A stretch of DNA of 64,000 nucleotides, taken from contig ONMN01000001.1 of the NCBI GenBank assembly GCA_900318885.1, positions 29,068-93,067 of the forward strand, read 5' to 3'. Positions 26,043 through 33,965 of the stretch are shown here, piece by piece. The notes under the pieces were generated by a model. It was not told the origin of the DNA. It saw only the letters and a program-made list of their open reading frames with translations, and did not search any database. Numbering within the stretch: position 1 is the stretch's first letter; each line of letters starts with the position of its first letter. The translations under genes were made by a program, and so were the position numbers. The DNA is from an uncultured Prevotellaceae bacterium. GTDB lineage: Bacteria > Bacteroidota > Bacteroidia > Bacteroidales > Bacteroidaceae.

Positions 26043-27460
26043 CTATGAAGAAAGCAATGATATGCATGCTGCTCCTGATGCCGTTGACGGTGTGGGCAGC
26101 GAAGAGTGATTTGAAGCCGCGATTAGTGGTATGTACGGACATTGCGCCAGCCGACGTGGAGCCAGACGACATGGAGTCGATGGTGCGACTGATGGCCTAT
26201 GCCGATTGTTTTGAGATCGAGGCGCTTATCACGAGCGTAGGCTGGAACTGCGACCCGTATCCGTTGGAGTGGCAGCAGTATCTGTCTCGCGTAATTTCTG
26301 CCTATGCCAAAGACGTGCCTAACCTCATGCGACGCTCCGGACAGAAGAAACATCTCTCACTCAAGAAGGAGAACGGCCAACAGGAACTTGGCTACTGGCC
26401 GAGTGCGGAGTACATCACGAGCCGTGCCGTCATGGGCAGCATGTATGGTGGCATACGATCCATCGGCGAGCGCAACGACTCGCCCGGCAGCGAATTGCTG
26501 ATTCGTTTGGCTGATGAAGACGATCCCCGTCCGATATACGTTGCAGCATGGGGTGGGGCTAATACTTTGGCTCAGGCCATTTGGCGAGTAAAGCAAACCC
26601 GCACTGTGGACGAAGTTTCGGACTTCGTCCGCAAGTTCCGTCTCTTCACCATCACCGACCAGGATATGAAATATGATATGCGCATGAATCGCGCCTACAG
26701 TTCGCACATGTGGCTGCGAAAGGAGTTTCAGAACGACCTGCAGTTCATCTGGGACGAGGGCGCCTGGCAGGAGCAGTGCGAACTGGGCAAGCAACATTGG
26801 GCTCAACATCAGCAGCTCATCCAGGGCCATGGTGCGCTGGGCAAGGAATATCCCAACTACAAGTGGGGCGTGGAGGGCGACACGCCGAGTTTCCTCTACG
26901 TGATGCCCAACGGACTGAACGACCCCGAGGACCCGCATCAGTGCGGCTGGGCGGGCTATCACGAGCGCGGCCTCTGTGCCGACTCGCTCACCACGGCTTG
27001 GACCTCCTGGCAGGAGCCCGTTCGTAGCATCTCCGTAGGCTACAAACGTCGCTTCTATCCCGACGAGCTCAACGACTTCTGCGCCCGTATGCAATGGGCC
27101 GCCGAGGGCCGTGGCAACCATAACCCGCATGTTGCAATCCGTGCGCTTGACGGTTCTCCCGTCAAGAACACCTCCTCCGTCGCCCCGCTCCGCATCACGG
27201 CCAAGGCTGGCGATACCATTCGTCTCGACGCCTCGAAATCCTTCGACCCCGACGGCGACGGCCTCACGTTCCTTTGGTGGCAACAGCCGGAGATTGGCAC
27301 GACGAAGCTGACGATCGACCAGTCGGACCAGTCGATAGTCACCGTCCGCATTCCCGCAGACGCAAAGAACGACACCGTCCACCTCATCTGCGAGGTCCAC
27401 GACGAAGGTCCCTTCCGCCTCGTCGCCTACCGCCGCATCATCATCGCTATCAAGCGGTAA
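26039..27460 (+). CDS. DUF1593 protein (nucleoside-hydrolase-like), secreted
   Basis: 473 aa with a signal peptide. The N-terminal domain is the nucleoside-hydrolase-like DUF1593 (VCTDIAPADVEPDDMESMVRL supplies the Asp-rich metal/ribose site). The C-terminal 90 residues form a PKD/cadherin-like domain (SFDPDGDGLTFLWWQ). These proteins are common beside glycan-degradation genes in Bacteroidetes; a sugar-hydrolase role is inferred, not shown. Coupled to the hydrolase upstream (4-nt overlap), and it converges on the binding-protein lipoprotein with 29 nt between stops. Confidence 0.82.
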   Translation: MTMKKAMICMLLLMPLTVWAAKSDLKPRLVVCTDIAPADVEPDDMESMVRLMAYADCFEIEALITSVGWNCDPYPLEWQQYLSRVISAYAKDVPNLMRRSGQKKHLSLKKENGQQELGYWPSAEYITSRAVMGSMYGGIRSIGERNDSPGSELLIRLADEDDPRPIYVAAWGGANTLAQAIWRVKQTRTVDEVSDFVRKFRLFTITDQDMKYDMRMNRAYSSHMWLRKEFQNDLQFIWDEGAWQEQCELGKQHWAQHQQLIQGHGALGKEYPNYKWGVEGDTPSFLYVMPNGLNDPEDPHQCGWAGYHERGLCADSLTTAWTSWQEPVRSISVGYKRRFYPDELNDFCARMQWAAEGRGNHNPHVAIRALDGSPVKNTSSVAPLRITAKAGDTIRLDASKSFDPDGDGLTFLWWQQPEIGTTKLTIDQSDQSIVTVRIPADAKNDTVHLICEVHDEGPFRLVAYRRIIIAIKR

Positions 27461-27489
27461 TTATGGTAGATCATAGGACGGTTTCCTGA

Positions 27490-28668
27490 TTAGTAGGCAT
27501 ATACAAGCCCATACTTATCGTGTAGTTTGCGAAGTGAGCCATCTGACTTCATCTGACGGATGATATTGTTCACCATCTGCAACAAATCCTCCTGCCCTTT
27601 CTGCATAAGCACACCAATCTCACCGTGATTGAAAGGCTTGTCCAACAGTGGAGCTGCGAGACGGGTGTCGGTCTGCACATAATAGGGAGCCTCTGTAATC
27701 TCCGTGATCATTATGTCGGCCTTGCCCTCGGCAATAAGTGTTGGTATTTCTTCGTTCTTCTGGTGAACGATGATGGTGGCGTGCGTCAGGTTCTCGTTGG
27801 CAAACTTCTCGTTCAGTCCGCCAGGATTCACCATCACACGGACTTCGGGCTTGTCGATGTCGGCCAACGACTGGTAGCGGTCTGCATCCGAAGCACGGCA
27901 AAGGATGGTCTTGCCGTTAGCCAGATAGCCGTCGCTCATGAGCATGGTCTCACGGCGGGCATCGGTGATGGTGATGCCGCCAATAGCGAGGTCGAACAAC
28001 TGAGGCTCCGTCAATACATCGGTTGTCAGCGTAGGCCACGAGGTCTTCCTGAACTCTGGTGCTACGCCTAATCGTGAAGCAATCTCCTTTGCCACCTCAA
28101 TACCAAAGCCCCAATATGTCCCATCGGGTTCGCAGAACGATAACGGACGGTAGTCACCTGTTGTACCAAAGAGAATGGTTCCTCGATCCAGGATCGCCGC
28201 TACTCTGCCATAGATGGGAAGGTCTGTAGATGTTGACAGGATGAAAACGGTGGATTGGCCGTTCTCCTTTCCGAACTGGATAGCACCTTTCAGGTCGTTC
28301 TCTGGGAATAGCTTCGTACTATCGAAGTAATAAAAGCCATCCTCACTATTGTACCAACCGCCTACATAGCCGTCGTGCTGCAAGGCATGACTTACCACCT
28401 TGTGGAGTTGGTCACGCGAATGGCTGTTCTGGGTAGCTGCATAACTGACGGCTATTCCTTCCGTCGGCACCGTCATCGTGCGGATGTCAAGTGTGAATCC
28501 GCCTGGATTGGCCTGACAGAAAGCCCAAACCATATCAGCAATAGTTGATATTTTGCGCTGCTCTGTAGCGTTATCCTCATTGGAAGAACATGAGGCGAAG
28601 CTGGTCGTTCCGAAAATGGTCAGGACGGCTAATAATAACCAAACCCGGTATTTTTCCAATCGTATCAT
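27490..28668 (-). CDS. Lipoprotein: unknown domain fused to a family 3 solute-binding domain (PheC-like)
   Basis: 392 aa with a signal sequence and lipobox SFASC (Cys27). Residues about 38-155 are a small domain of unknown role (NPGGFTLDIRT, a Trp-Tyr-rich core). Residues about 163-392 are an SBP_bac_3 fold (GTTGDYRPLSF.., AIGGITITDARRE), close to the binding domains of amino-acid ABC systems and of cyclohexadienyl dehydratase. No ABC permease is adjacent, so a sensory or enzymatic (prephenate/arogenate dehydratase-like) role is as likely as transport. Third gene after DUF4130 and HAD on the minus strand. Confidence 0.72.
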   Translation of the reverse strand: MIRLEKYRVWLLLAVLTIFGTTSFASCSSNEDNATEQRKISTIADMVWAFCQANPGGFTLDIRTMTVPTEGIAVSYAATQNSHSRDQLHKVVSHALQHDGYVGGWYNSEDGFYYFDSTKLFPENDLKGAIQFGKENGQSTVFILSTSTDLPIYGRVAAILDRGTILFGTTGDYRPLSFCEPDGTYWGFGIEVAKEIASRLGVAPEFRKTSWPTLTTDVLTEPQLFDLAIGGITITDARRETMLMSDGYLANGKTILCRASDADRYQSLADIDKPEVRVMVNPGGLNEKFANENLTHATIIVHQKNEEIPTLIAEGKADIMITEITEAPYYVQTDTRLAAPLLDKPFNHGEIGVLMQKGQEDLLQMVNNIIRQMKSDGSLRKLHDKYGLVYAY

Positions 28669-28690
28669 ATCACAAATTATCTTGTTACCT

Positions 28691-29479
28691 TTATATTACG
28701 TTAAAGTGTCTGAGGGCGTTGAGGATGCCGTCGTCGTCAACGGAGGTGGTGACGTAGTCGGCGTGGTGCTTGAGGGCGTCGATGGCGTTGCCCATCGCGA
28801 CGCCGATGCCGGCCTGGAGAATCATTGAGGTGTCGTTGCCGCCGTCGCCGAAGGCCATCGTGCGACTGACGTCAAAACCCTCATGACGGGCCATCGCCAA
28901 GATGCCCTTGCCCTTGTCGGCACCGTTGGCGGTGATGTCCGTAAATTCCGGATGCCAGCGACCCGAGACGCATTGCGGCATACGCGCCATCAGCACGGGC
29001 TCGTAGTCGGCAGGGAAGAAGGGCGTCAACTGCAGGATGTCCTGCTGGAGCACGACGTCGAGCGGCGAGGCCTTGTCGAGGTTCTTTACGGCGAGCATCT
29101 GACGGAAGATGCGGTCGACGTCGCCCCTGGGGTCAACGACTGCCACATCCTTACGGCCCACGACGATAAGGCTGTTGCCCTTCTCCTGGCAGTCCTCCAC
29201 GCAGGTCATCACGTCGTCCTTGGGAATGGGCTGGCACGTGACCATCTCGTCGCCCACATAGCATAGCGCGCCGTTGGTGGTGATGTAGCCGTCGATGAGG
29301 TGCTCAATCGCGCCCAGATTGTTGATAATCAACGGTGGACGGCCCGTGGCGATATACACCCGCGAACCATTGGCCTTGGCCTGTGTCAGCGCGAGGATGG
29401 TCGACGCGGGAATCTCGTGTGTCTGGAAACTCACCAGCGTGCCGTCGATGTCGAAGAATAATGCGTATTTCTGTGTCAC
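28691..29479 (-). CDS. HAD-superfamily Cof-type phosphatase
   Basis: 262 aa. Motif I FDIDGTLVSF, motif II in YIATGRPP, a large C2 cap, and motif IV FGDGGNDTSMI, as in the YidA/Cof family of sugar- or nucleotide-phosphate phosphatases. Cytoplasmic. It lies 19 nt after the DUF4130 gene and 22 nt before the lipoprotein gene on the same strand. Confidence 0.9.
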   Translation of the reverse strand: MTQKYALFFDIDGTLVSFQTHEIPASTILALTQAKANGSRVYIATGRPPLIINNLGAIEHLIDGYITTNGALCYVGDEMVTCQPIPKDDVMTCVEDCQEKGNSLIVVGRKDVAVVDPRGDVDRIFRQMLAVKNLDKASPLDVVLQQDILQLTPFFPADYEPVLMARMPQCVSGRWHPEFTDITANGADKGKGILAMARHEGFDVSRTMAFGDGGNDTSMILQAGIGVAMGNAIDALKHHADYVTTSVDDDGILNALRHFNVI

Positions 29480-29503
29480 TTTTTAATCCTTTAATTTTTT
29501 AAT
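29480..29503. repeat. Octamer tandem array at the DUF4130/HAD junction
   Basis: Three 8-nt units (TTTTTAAT, CCTTTAAT, TTTTTAAT). It fills the spacer and touches the DUF4130 stop. Same word type as at 58645. Confidence 0.7.
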
Positions 29504-30269
29504 TTTTCTCCGTCATGTATTTCCAATAGCGGCGCGGCATGTCCTGCAACTGCTTGCGGGGGTTCATGCGCTCCTTGATGCAGATGGCCTTAAAGTACGT
29601 GCGCCAGAGGTCTTGGAACAGCTGGTCGTTGTCGCTCAGCACGTCGGCATTGAGTTTCCCGTTCGATAAATCAAACGGCACAGTAGCCTCGTCCTCAAAC
29701 GTCACGCGGATGACGGTTTTCCCGTCATAATAATACCCATAATGCCTCTTCGCATCGTATATCAACCACGGCTGGTCGTTGAAGCGGTCCTGGAAGTGGT
29801 CGATGATGATGGGCAGCACGTTGTGGTCTGGCGAGACGACGCCCAGATACGTCCCGTCCTTCGCCTTCTGGAAGCGGATGAACTGCTTCATGCGCAACTG
29901 CTCGTGCAACACTCGGCGGGCGATGTTCGTCACGGCGAGCACGTCGGCATCAGCAAAGTTTCGCGAGATATCGCCCTGACGGAACACCTTACATATATAT
30001 AGGAATAGCGGTGTGTTCAGTTCCCGCAGTTCCGACAGCCAACTGACGGATATCAGCCGCAGAGCTTCGCGACTGAGTTTCTTTTCCAGTCCAGTCCATA
30101 CCCGTCGAGCTTTCTCTTCGTCTGACGTCACATGATAGGTATGGTCGCAGAACAACGGCAGCGCGTCGCCCTCCGCCAGCAACTGCTCTGGTTGCTCCTT
30201 CAGCGCGAATGCGTCGAACACCGCCGTCAGCAGCCCGTCCATCGTTCCGTCAAACACATATACCGTCAT
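29499..30269 (-). CDS. DUF4130 / TIGR03915-type DNA-metabolism protein
   Basis: 256 aa. It begins MTVYVFDGTMDGLL and ends in the conserved ERMNPRKQLQDMPRRYWKYMTE segment typical of the TIGR03915 proteins, which are usually encoded beside, or fused to a uracil-DNA-glycosylase domain near, the radical SAM protein TIGR03916. Here that partner is 15 kb away (45576-46877) and no UDG domain is fused. The start at 30269 is chosen because the -7 TACCTTCGC lies just upstream. Role in nucleic-acid modification or repair is inferred from family context only. Confidence 0.8.
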   Translation of the reverse strand: MTVYVFDGTMDGLLTAVFDAFALKEQPEQLLAEGDALPLFCDHTYHVTSDEEKARRVWTGLEKKLSREALRLISVSWLSELRELNTPLFLYICKVFRQGDISRNFADADVLAVTNIARRVLHEQLRMKQFIRFQKAKDGTYLGVVSPDHNVLPIIIDHFQDRFNDQPWLIYDAKRHYGYYYDGKTVIRVTFEDEATVPFDLSNGKLNADVLSDNDQLFQDLWRTYFKAICIKERMNPRKQLQDMPRRYWKYMTEKN

Positions 30270-30276
30270 ATTGTTT

Positions 30277-30285
30277 GCGAAGGTA
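30277..30285 (-). promoter_or_regulatory. DUF4130-HAD-lipoprotein operon -7 element
   Basis: TACCTTCGC on the minus strand, 7 nt before the chosen start; the leader would be very short or absent. Confidence 0.5.
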
Positions 30286-30369
30286 CGAAAAAATATGCAA
30301 AAAGCAAAAGAAAAAAACAATTTTTCTGCTTGGCACGAACGATTTTCCCACCTTACTGGCTGAACGGCG

Positions 30370-30726
30370 CTCTGCTCCCTGCTGTCGGCTCGACACTTCC
30401 CTGCTGTCGGCTTGACAGCAGGGAGCAGAGTGGCAGTCAGCAGGGAAGCTGTCAGAGACAATACTCTTGGAGTAATCGGAAATACTCCAAGAGTATTCGA
30501 AATTTCTTTCGGAGTATTATATTTAATACCGGTAAACCTAAAGTTTAGTGACGCTAAAATTGGAATTTACCGGTAGTAAGCAGCAAGCCCGCTTCCCAAC
30601 GACTGGCGGTCTGCTTACTGCTCGTTGGCAGTTTGCTTACTGAGGGCCAACAGTCACCCCAATCGCTCGGGATTCCTTTAAATACAGGGAAAGCGGAGGG
30701 GTGAGTGTTGTCATAACACTCACCCC
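30370..30726. repeat. Cluster of four perfect inverted repeats (gene-free stretch 30286-30732)
   Basis: Arms: 30370-30386/30414-30430 (17 bp, with a nested 11-bp stem 30398-30408/30414-30424), 30461-30474/30483-30496 (14 bp), 30527-30536/30566-30575 (10 bp), 30698-30709/30715-30726 (12 bp). Between them GTAAGC-type words repeat. No coding region is convincing. It lies just downstream of the VapE gene and may be an origin, a terminator array or remnants of a mobile element. Confidence 0.8.
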
Positions 30727-30792
30727 GACACTACACCCAACACTCCACCCAAGACCCAACCCAGTGTTTCAGGCAAGCTTGATGCCACTCGC

Positions 30793-32001
30793 TTAAGCAG
30801 CCTTTAACGGTATTACCCTGTAATACGTCTGACCACCATGGGTTTTGCCCTCGAAGCCGAGTTCCTTCATGGCCATTCCCAAATGAATCTTGGTGCTGTG
30901 GTTGTTCTTAATGGACGGATACTCGCGACGAATCAGCTCAACCAGTTCACCGCTCTTCATGCGAACGCCCTGTTCGCCCTCCTTGGGTTTACGAATACAG
31001 GCCTCAACGACTTCGGCTATATCCTTCTGTTCCAGATAGTTGAGATTCAACTCCTGAATACGCGCCACCTGATCATTATTAAACCAGTAGGGCGCTTTCA
31101 GGTCGACGACCTCGTGAACCACCTGCGCATACAACTGCTCGTAGTCAATCTCACCCGTATTGTCGATAAACAGCCCTTCAGGAATTGTCAGACAGATGTA
31201 TCGACGACTGCCAGTAGCATCCGACAGCGGGTGAGAATTGTTGGTTGTCGCCACAAACGACGCATAGCGAGGGCGGTCGTCCTGCGAAGCACCATAGATG
31301 GGACGTCCGTTCACCTTACTCTTCGACAGCGTCTGCTTCAGAGCCGCATGCTGAGAAGGACGAATGGCATCCAGCTCATCGAGACAGACAATCAGATTGT
31401 TCGTCAGGGCCATCTCTTTATCAAACTTGTTGGAGAGATTCAGGTGATCCAAGAAGTACACGCGCAACTCTGGAGGCAGCAATCGAGCCATAAAGGTCGT
31501 CTTTCCACAGCCCTGCGCACCAATCAGCGTAGGCACGCATTCGTTGCCGTGAAGCGTATCCATCTGAAGCCAATGGGCCACAGCTGAGCGAATCCAGACG
31601 GAAAGAAAGTCCAGCTGCTCTGAACTCACACCAGGCAAACGACTGAACAGGCGTGCCACATGATTCTGCCCATCCCACTGGGGCAGATGCAAGAGGTAAT
31701 CCTGAATGGGATTAAACGATTCAACCTCGTCAGACTGCACAAACTCGACAATGTCCGTCTTGGGACTGCCCTTCTCGCACACATTCTCGCACTTGGCGCG
31801 AATGATGATACTGTTCAAGGCCTTCTGCGTCAGCACGCGCCAGACGGGGTTGTCGTCTGACGGCAAGGTTACAAACTCTACCTTCCCGCTCAACTCATTG
31901 AAACGGAATCGGTAATTGTCTTTCAGAAACTGCCCTACAGCGAGCGTTCCCTCGAGCGAAGCATTCATAGCCTCGCCACTCAAAAGTAATGACTTACTCA
32001 T
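30793..32001 (-). CDS. VapE/VirE-family P-loop ATPase (primase-helicase-like)
   Basis: 402 aa. Walker A is IGAQGCGKTTFM, Walker B-like IVCLDELDAI, sensor FVATTNNSHPL and arginine finger region TGSRRYICL, as in virulence-associated E proteins, which resemble superfamily 3 replicative helicases of phages and plasmids. A winged-helix-like C-terminus follows. In Bacteroidales such genes often sit with HU-like and amidase genes; none is here. It stands alone, flanked by inverted repeats and hairpins, with a promoter at 32086-32094. Confidence 0.82.
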   Translation of the reverse strand: MSKSLLLSGEAMNASLEGTLAVGQFLKDNYRFRFNELSGKVEFVTLPSDDNPVWRVLTQKALNSIIIRAKCENVCEKGSPKTDIVEFVQSDEVESFNPIQDYLLHLPQWDGQNHVARLFSRLPGVSSEQLDFLSVWIRSAVAHWLQMDTLHGNECVPTLIGAQGCGKTTFMARLLPPELRVYFLDHLNLSNKFDKEMALTNNLIVCLDELDAIRPSQHAALKQTLSKSKVNGRPIYGASQDDRPRYASFVATTNNSHPLSDATGSRRYICLTIPEGLFIDNTGEIDYEQLYAQVVHEVVDLKAPYWFNNDQVARIQELNLNYLEQKDIAEVVEACIRKPKEGEQGVRMKSGELVELIRREYPSIKNNHSTKIHLGMAMKELGFEGKTHGGQTYYRVIPLKAA

Positions 32002-32085
32002 GATAATTACAAAGAATCGAAAAAGTTAATACTAGATAGGCTGGTGTTCTTCATAGCCTATAGCACCCTACCTTAGAATGCCACT

Positions 32086-32094
32086 GCAAAGATA
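32086..32094 (-). promoter_or_regulatory. VapE -7 element
   Basis: TATCTTTGC on the minus strand. The leader of about 80 nt contains TAGGCT/AGCCTA arms (about 32037-32060). Confidence 0.5.
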
Positions 32095-32308
32095 CGAAAA
32101 AAAATTGCGGTTTGCAAGTTTTTCGCCTTGTTTTTCTTGAAAAATTCGCTCAATTAACACTTTTCGCGACGACATTTCAAATCCTTTTGGGTGGAGTGTT
32201 AGGTTGGGTCTTGGGTTGGGTGTTGGGGTTACTGTTTTGGCAACACCCACCCCAGTGAAAGCCTTCTATTTATTGGCAGTCCCGCAAATTGGGGTTACTC
32301 TTGGTTCT

Positions 32309-32444
32309 TTTTGCGCCCAGCCTAGGAAAATTTTGCGCCCTGCCCAGAGAAAAAATATTCCCTGCCTAGGAAATTCAAGTTTTATTAATGCTGACAATTG
32401 CTACCATTAATGCTCGCAATTGCTACCTTTAATGTTAGAAATCG
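32309..32444. repeat. Two sets of short direct repeats (gene-free stretch 32230-32840)
   Basis: Set 1: three imperfect copies beginning TTTTGCGCCC (32309-32330, 32331-32355, partial 32356-32375). Set 2: two near-identical 22-mers (32384-32405, 32406-32427: ATTAATGCT..CAATTGCTACC) plus a partial third to 32444. No gene is convincing across 32230-32840. Confidence 0.7.
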
Positions 32445-32517
32445 AGGGCATCAAATTCGACCATTACGAAACGGACTGGGACTTCGGATGACAGACCATT
32501 CCCATTCCTTGAACAAT

Positions 32518-32552
32518 CAAAGCGAGCCGCTGATGAATAACGGCTCGCTTTG
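32518..32552. terminator. Strong hairpin, 12-bp perfect stem
   Basis: CAAAGCGAGCCG (32518-32529) / CGGCTCGCTTTG (32541-32552), 11-nt loop. Only a short T-rich tail follows on the plus strand. It may end the AT-rich operon or an unseen transcript. Confidence 0.5.
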
Positions 32553-32840
32553 GACTATTTTCAGAATATCGACCATTCTCTCCGCACACTTCTGTTGCCC
32601 TTTTGTCGAACTATCAAAAATTTTTTGTGAGTTCGATTTGGGGCTTGTTCGCCTTCGAATCGTACATTGACTCGTGCTATACCATTCTCGTATTTCACAT
32701 CAGTCATCAGACCTCATACATCCGACATCTTTCAGTCATATTTCGCTTGCAAAGATACACCTTTTTTATTAATATCGTATGCAAAAACAGAAAATGTTAT
32801 ATCTTGGAAGATAGATTTTACGCAAGTGGCAAAAACAAAA

Positions 32841-32963
32841 TCACTCGTATGACAGGTACCAGTCCCTCCTGTCATCGGATATAGGCTCACCTGCTTCACT
32901 AAGAATGTGGTCGTAATACTCCGTATCCATCACACCATCAAAATCAAGGAAGACAACCTTCAT
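32841..32963 (-). pseudogene. Truncated HAD-like protein, 40 codons
   Basis: Reads MKVVFLDFDGVMDTEYYDHI.., the N-terminal motif I (DxDGV) of small HAD-domain proteins, then stops after 40 residues. The last ten codons come from the hairpin repeat at 32850-32874, so the gene seems cut there. Its ATG overlaps the LRR gene's stop (ATGA), so it was the last gene of the AT-rich operon. Confidence 0.6.
32850..32874. repeat. Hairpin repeat with conserved loop, copy 1
   Basis: Stem TGACAGG (32850-32856) / CCTGTCA (32868-32874), loop TACCAGTCCCT. It shares its loop with copies at 40036 and 41535, while the stem bases change in a compensating way (TGACA/TGTCA against TGGCA/TGCCA). Confidence 0.7.
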
Positions 32964-33964
32964 AACCATTGATATCTACTAGTATGAATTCCTAAAGCAT
33001 CTAACTTGGATATATCAAGCTTCTTTGGCATAATCTTCATGTATTTGGGGAAATTGGATATTGCAGAAAGCACTTGTGGAGTCAGCCAAAACAGACCATC
33101 ATGTTTTTTCATGCAGTCCAAGTTTACATAGTATTCTGCTCCGCTGGAATCCGAAGCTTTTCTGCATTGGGCAAAGCAGCCTTCTTCTTGATCTATGAAA
33201 AGCAAATCGTCAGACATGGTGATAATCATTTCAGCATGTGTACCATCGTACGAGAAAGCTTCACAAAGAATATCAAATCCACGGGTAACCCTTAGTTCTT
33301 CTGGAATTCTAATGTGGTCATCTATATACCATCTGCCATCCTCTTTTATAAATGGTAACCACCATATCTTTAGGTTATCTGATTCAAGAATAAAAAATCT
33401 GTTATATTTCCAATTAACTTCATCCTGATTTTTAGGTAAAGTAATGGCATTGATATCCCTTATATGACTAAAATCTGGAAGCGAATGGTATGTCTTCAGT
33501 AAGTCTGATGGAACATAAAGCGACCTTGTATAGGCTGATGCATACTGATAATTCCTTGTCACAATTTCTTGGTCTCTACATTTTATTACCAAGCTATCTA
33601 TTCTACAACCCATGAACGAATTGCGGTCTAGTTCCTTTAAAGTACTTGGAAGTGAAACATAAGATAATACAGAATTGAAGAAAGCTGCATTTTCAATTAC
33701 TTCTACACCTTCTGGGATAGACAAATAACTCACACGAATACCTCCTAATGACGCGAAACCGATCTTCCTGAGAGTAGTGGGAAAAGTTATCGTTTTTATA
33801 TTGCTCTTGTCACAGTGGCTAAAAGCATTCTCCCCAATTTCCTCAACACCTTCTGGAATGACTACATTAGTAATGGAAGTATCTGTAACCCCAATTACAA
33901 TCTTTCCATCCTCACTCAATAACAAACCATTCTTTTCAATGGTTATATCATTTTGTTTATCCAT
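32960..33964 (-). CDS. BspA-like leucine-rich repeat (LRR_5) protein
   Basis: 334 aa, no signal peptide. Residues about 20-130 carry LRR_5-type repeats (VVIPEGVEEIGENAF, LSIPEGVEVIENAAF, SLPSTLKELDRNSF). The C-terminal 180 residues are unrecognised. Probably cytoplasmic and a protein-protein interaction module. It starts 1 nt after the LRR-DUF1810 stop and overlaps the HAD fragment by 4 nt. The region is AT-rich compared with both flanks. Confidence 0.72.
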   Translation of the reverse strand: MDKQNDITIEKNGLLLSEDGKIVIGVTDTSITNVVIPEGVEEIGENAFSHCDKSNIKTITFPTTLRKIGFASLGGIRVSYLSIPEGVEVIENAAFFNSVLSYVSLPSTLKELDRNSFMGCRIDSLVIKCRDQEIVTRNYQYASAYTRSLYVPSDLLKTYHSLPDFSHIRDINAITLPKNQDEVNWKYNRFFILESDNLKIWWLPFIKEDGRWYIDDHIRIPEELRVTRGFDILCEAFSYDGTHAEMIITMSDDLLFIDQEEGCFAQCRKASDSSGAEYYVNLDCMKKHDGLFWLTPQVLSAISNFPKYMKIMPKKLDISKLDALGIHTSRYQWL

Positions 33965-33965
33965 A

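Larger units (their letters stand above)
30733..32229. mobile_element. Possible VapE unit bounded by imperfect inverted repeats
   Basis: 30733-30762 read on the minus strand resembles 32201-32229 on the plus strand (shared GGTTGGGTCTTGGGT and TGTTGGG blocks). The pair brackets the single VapE gene and its promoter. No transposase or integrase is inside; I saw no target-site duplication. A stand-alone replication-type element or phage remnant is possible. Confidence 0.35.

Noticed and set aside
30370-30726. CRISPR array
   Set aside because: The repeats are different inverted repeats, not equal direct repeats with unique spacers, and no cas genes are present.
32518-32552. tRNA or small structured RNA
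   Set aside because: Only one stem-loop is visible; no cloverleaf arms or TTC-type T-loop.
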